From Microcaldota archaeon (lineage in GTDB: Archaea > B1Sed10-29 > JACOVT01): 6,811 bases of DNA. Below the pieces are notes generated by a model, which was not told the DNA's origin, ran no database searches, and saw nothing but the letters and a program-made list of their open reading frames with translations. Shown here piece after piece: positions 5,067 to 6,811 of the stretch. The stretch spans positions 1 through 6,811 of the forward strand of contig JACOVT010000057.1 in NCBI GenBank assembly GCA_016177165.1, in the 5' to 3' direction. A program made the translations under genes and the position numbers. Position 1 is the stretch's first letter; every line of letters starts with the position of its first letter.

Positions 5067-5465
5067 ATGCTGACTCCGTGCGAAGTAGTGTTCAAGGGAT
5101 TCCTGCCAGCTATAAAGTCTTCGATAGCGAGGGAGCTGGCGGGCCGCGGTTTCACACAGGTGGAGATAGCCAGCCAGCTGGGTCTGACTCAGGCGGCTGT
5201 CAGCAAGTACCTGTCGGGCGCCTATTCCGACCAGATAAGGCAGCTGGCCGGCAACGCGGTGATACGCGACTCTGTAAGAAAGATGGCAGAAGAGATAGAA
5301 AAGGAAAAAATGACTCGCGCAAGGATGGCAAAAGAGGTCTGCGCCACCTGCGAAAAATTCCTGGGAGACAAGTGGGACTGTCGCGTTTCAAAGTTTGCCA
5401 CGGACAAGGCTTACGAGCCAATACTCGAGGCGATGCTGGAGAAGAGCGAGCCCGCAGAAGAGTGA
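5067..5465 (+). CDS. HTH transcriptional regulator (COG2522-like), candidate Fe-S sensor
   Basis: A 132-residue cytosolic DNA-binding protein. The start MLTPCEVV..FLPAIKSSIARELAGRG and a Cro/XRE-type helix-turn-helix (about 29-50: FTQVEIASQLGLTQAAVSKYL) match the archaeal COG2522 regulator pattern, in which TQAAVSxYLSG is the recognition helix. Residues 66-90 are a charged helix suited to dimerisation. Four cysteines are present: C5, and C92, C95 and C105 in a CxxC-x9-C cluster (VCATCEKF...WDC). That many cysteines in a small regulator heading a sufC-sufS operon suggests Fe-S or metal sensing, as bacterial SufR and IscR do; this is inference, since those belong to other folds. The stop at 5463-5465 is 4 nt before sufC, so they are cotranscribed. 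Palindromes in the promoter could be its own operator. Confidence 0.8.
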   Translation: MLTPCEVVFKGFLPAIKSSIARELAGRGFTQVEIASQLGLTQAAVSKYLSGAYSDQIRQLAGNAVIRDSVRKMAEEIEKEKMTRARMAKEVCATCEKFLGDKWDCRVSKFATDKAYEPILEAMLEKSEPAEE

Positions 5466-5469
5466 TTGC

Positions 5470-6225
5470 ATGACTGACACGCTGGAGATCATCGACCTGC
5501 ATGCCGAGATTGACGGCAAGGAGATACTCAAGGGGGTTACGCTGACGATCCGCAAGGGCGAGACGCACGCCATAATGGGCCCGAACGGTTCCGGCAAGTC
5601 GACCCTCGCAATGGCAATAATGGGCCACCCCAAGTACAAGGTTACCAAAGGGAAAGTTCTGCTAGATGGGGAAGACATGCTGGCCCTGCCAACGGATCAG
5701 CGGGCCAGGAAGGGGCTCTTCCTCGGGTTCCAGTACCCTACAGAGGTCGAAGGTGTGGGACTGTTGTCGTTCCTAAAGACCGCGCTTGCAGACGTGAGCG
5801 GCAAGAAAGTCCCAATACTGGAGTTCCAGAAGTCGCTCGACGAAAAAATGAGCTCCCTGTCGATCGATCCCCAATTTGCCTCCAGGTCGCTAAACGTTGG
5901 TTTCAGCGGCGGCGAGAAGAAGCGTGCCGAAGTGCTGCAGCTGCTCGTCCTCAAGCCGAGGTTCGCGATACTAGACGAGATGGACTCTGGACTCGACATA
6001 GACTCGATAAAGACAGTGGCAAAAGGGATCGACTCTATCCGCAGGGACTCGGGCGTTCTGCTTATTACCCACTACAAGCGGCTGCTGGAGCACGTACGCC
6101 CGGACAAGGTGCACGTGTTCGCAGACGGCAGGATAGCTCTCTCAGGGGACGCGAGCCTCGCCGACCAGCTCGAGGAAAAGGGCTATGACTGGCTGGAAGA
6201 GGAAAACCAATCGGTTGTTGAGTAG
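5470..6225 (+). CDS. sufC: Fe-S cluster assembly ATPase SufC
   Basis: A 251-residue soluble ABC-type ATPase that powers the SufB(D) scaffold during Fe-S cluster assembly. All motifs are intact: Walker A GPNGSGKST (37-45), Q-loop Q88 in FLGFQYPTEVEG (84-95, typical of SufC), signature FSGGEKKR (145-152), Walker B FAILDE with catalytic E170, D-loop SGLD (173-176) and H-switch H201 in LLITHY. Length is normal for the family. ATG 5470 was chosen because the conserved start (LEIIDLHAEIDGKEIL) follows it directly; upstream codons in this frame overlap the regulator and look like shadow sequence. GTGAT (5462-5466), part of the regulator's last codons, could serve as a short Shine-Dalgarno. It lies 4 nt after the regulator and 20 nt before sufS. 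Its usual partner SufB is not next to it. Confidence 0.96.
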   Translation: MTDTLEIIDLHAEIDGKEILKGVTLTIRKGETHAIMGPNGSGKSTLAMAIMGHPKYKVTKGKVLLDGEDMLALPTDQRARKGLFLGFQYPTEVEGVGLLSFLKTALADVSGKKVPILEFQKSLDEKMSSLSIDPQFASRSLNVGFSGGEKKRAEVLQLLVLKPRFAILDEMDSGLDIDSIKTVAKGIDSIRRDSGVLLITHYKRLLEHVRPDKVHVFADGRIALSGDASLADQLEEKGYDWLEEENQSVVE

Positions 6226-6245
6226 TGAAGCCAGATGGCGATCCA

Positions 6246-6811
6246 ATGTTCGATGCAGGCAAGGTTCGCAACGATTTTCCGATACTTAACCGCAAGGTCA
6301 ACGGCAACCCGCTCGTATACTTGGACAATGCGGCGATGACCCAAAAACCGAGGCAGGTCATCAAGGCAGTGTCGCGCTTTTATGAGGAACACTGCTCCAA
6401 CGTGGGACGGAGCGTCCACACGCTCGCCGAGGAGGCGACGACCAGCTACGAGCATGCGCGCGAGACCGTGGCGCGTTTCATCAACGCAAAGCCGGAAGAG
6501 ATAGTATTCACCCGGAACACCACCGAGTCGATCAATTTGGTCGCCTACTCTTTAGCTAGCACGATCAAGCCCGGGGATGGGGTGATTTCCTCAGTGATGG
6601 AGCACCATTCCAACATAGTGCCTTGGCAGTCGCTGTGGCAGGAACGCGGGGCAAAACTTGATTTTGCGGGAATAAACAATGATGGCACGCTCCGCACGGG
6701 AGACTACGACCGTTTCCTTTCCAAGCGCACGAAACTCGTTGCGCTCACACAAGTGTCTAACATCGTCGGCACAATCAACGACGTCCGCGAAGTCGCGCGC
6801 ATGGCGCACGA
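6246..6811 (+). CDS. sufS: Cysteine desulfurase SufS (5' part, cut by window end)
   Basis: The first 188 residues of a PLP-dependent cysteine desulfurase, which takes sulfur from cysteine as a persulfide for Fe-S assembly. Visible group II landmarks are MFDAGKVRNDFPIL at the start, YLDNAAMTQKP (25-35), SVHTLAEEAT (56-65), the cofactor loop TRNTTESINLVA (89-100), EHHSNIVPWQ (119-128) with the PLP-stacking histidine, and TQVSNIVGT (168-176). The PLP lysine and the active-site cysteine lie beyond the window, as expected for a protein of about 400 residues, so completeness cannot be judged. ATG 6246 matches the family N-terminus. An in-frame GTG at 6225 overlaps the last base of the sufC stop and would add seven residues (VKPDGDP). 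Family-typical residues differ at M31 (usually Thr) and G54 (usually His in NVHRxVH). It is cotranscribed with sufC and the regulator. Confidence 0.93.
   Translation, partial: MFDAGKVRNDFPILNRKVNGNPLVYLDNAAMTQKPRQVIKAVSRFYEEHCSNVGRSVHTLAEEATTSYEHARETVARFINAKPEEIVFTRNTTESINLVAYSLASTIKPGDGVISSVMEHHSNIVPWQSLWQERGAKLDFAGINNDGTLRTGDYDRFLSKRTKLVALTQVSNIVGTINDVREVARMAH

Noticed and set aside
5051..5473. Alternative plus-strand frame overlapping the regulator
   Set aside because: Arginine/glycine-rich out-of-frame sequence with no domain; the regulator frame carries a clear helix-turn-helix.

Overview
The window looks archaeal. ATA is used freely for isoleucine and AGG for arginine. TATA-type promoters sit at a fixed distance from several start codons. 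The protein families also fit: a PGF-pre-PGF surface protein, a COG2522-like helix-turn-helix regulator, a PRC-barrel protein and an archaeal nucleotidyltransferase N-terminus. The lineage cannot be fixed from this sequence; a small-genome DPANN-type archaeon (Micrarchaeota/Diapherotrites-like) is my guess. There are no tRNA or rRNA genes, no CRISPR array and no insertion sequence.

Layout. (1) Positions 1-250: on the minus strand, a 40-codon remnant or micro-gene resembling the start of an archaeal nucleotidyltransferase-fold protein, with its own well-placed TATA box. (2) 252-848, plus: a protein with two PRC-barrel-like segments. Its 3' side ends in a duplicated T-rich element, which on the minus strand also encodes a 12-residue CxxCxC peptide. 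(3) 967-1575, minus: a Mn/Fe superoxide dismutase, whose transcript would run into that micro-ORF. (4) 1619-4237, plus, divergent from the SOD: a large secreted, heavily sequon-bearing right-handed beta-helix protein with a PGF-pre-PGF domain and a C-terminal membrane anchor, followed by a clear hairpin plus T-tract terminator. (5) 4425-4979, plus: a small membrane-anchored PKD-domain protein with a ten-cysteine tail. (6) 5067-6811, plus: a compact operon of a cysteine-containing HTH regulator, sufC and sufS (the last cut by the window end), i.e. iron-sulfur cluster assembly.

How the parts fit together: the two surface proteins (beta-helix/PGF-pre-PGF and PKD/Cys-rich) are neighbours with separate promoters and probably belong to the cell envelope. 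The right-hand operon supplies sulfur mobilisation (SufS) and the ATPase (SufC) for Fe-S assembly. It is headed by a regulator with four cysteines and a palindrome in its promoter, so Fe-S-responsive autoregulation is plausible. SOD and Fe-S assembly both point to a lifestyle exposed to oxygen.

The items most worth a second look are the Shine-Dalgarno-preceded CxxCxC micro-ORF behind sod, the four-Cys regulator with its operator-like palindrome in front of sufC-sufS, the non-PGF C-terminal anchor of the beta-helix protein, and the 26-27 nt TATA-to-start spacing that implies leaderless transcripts.
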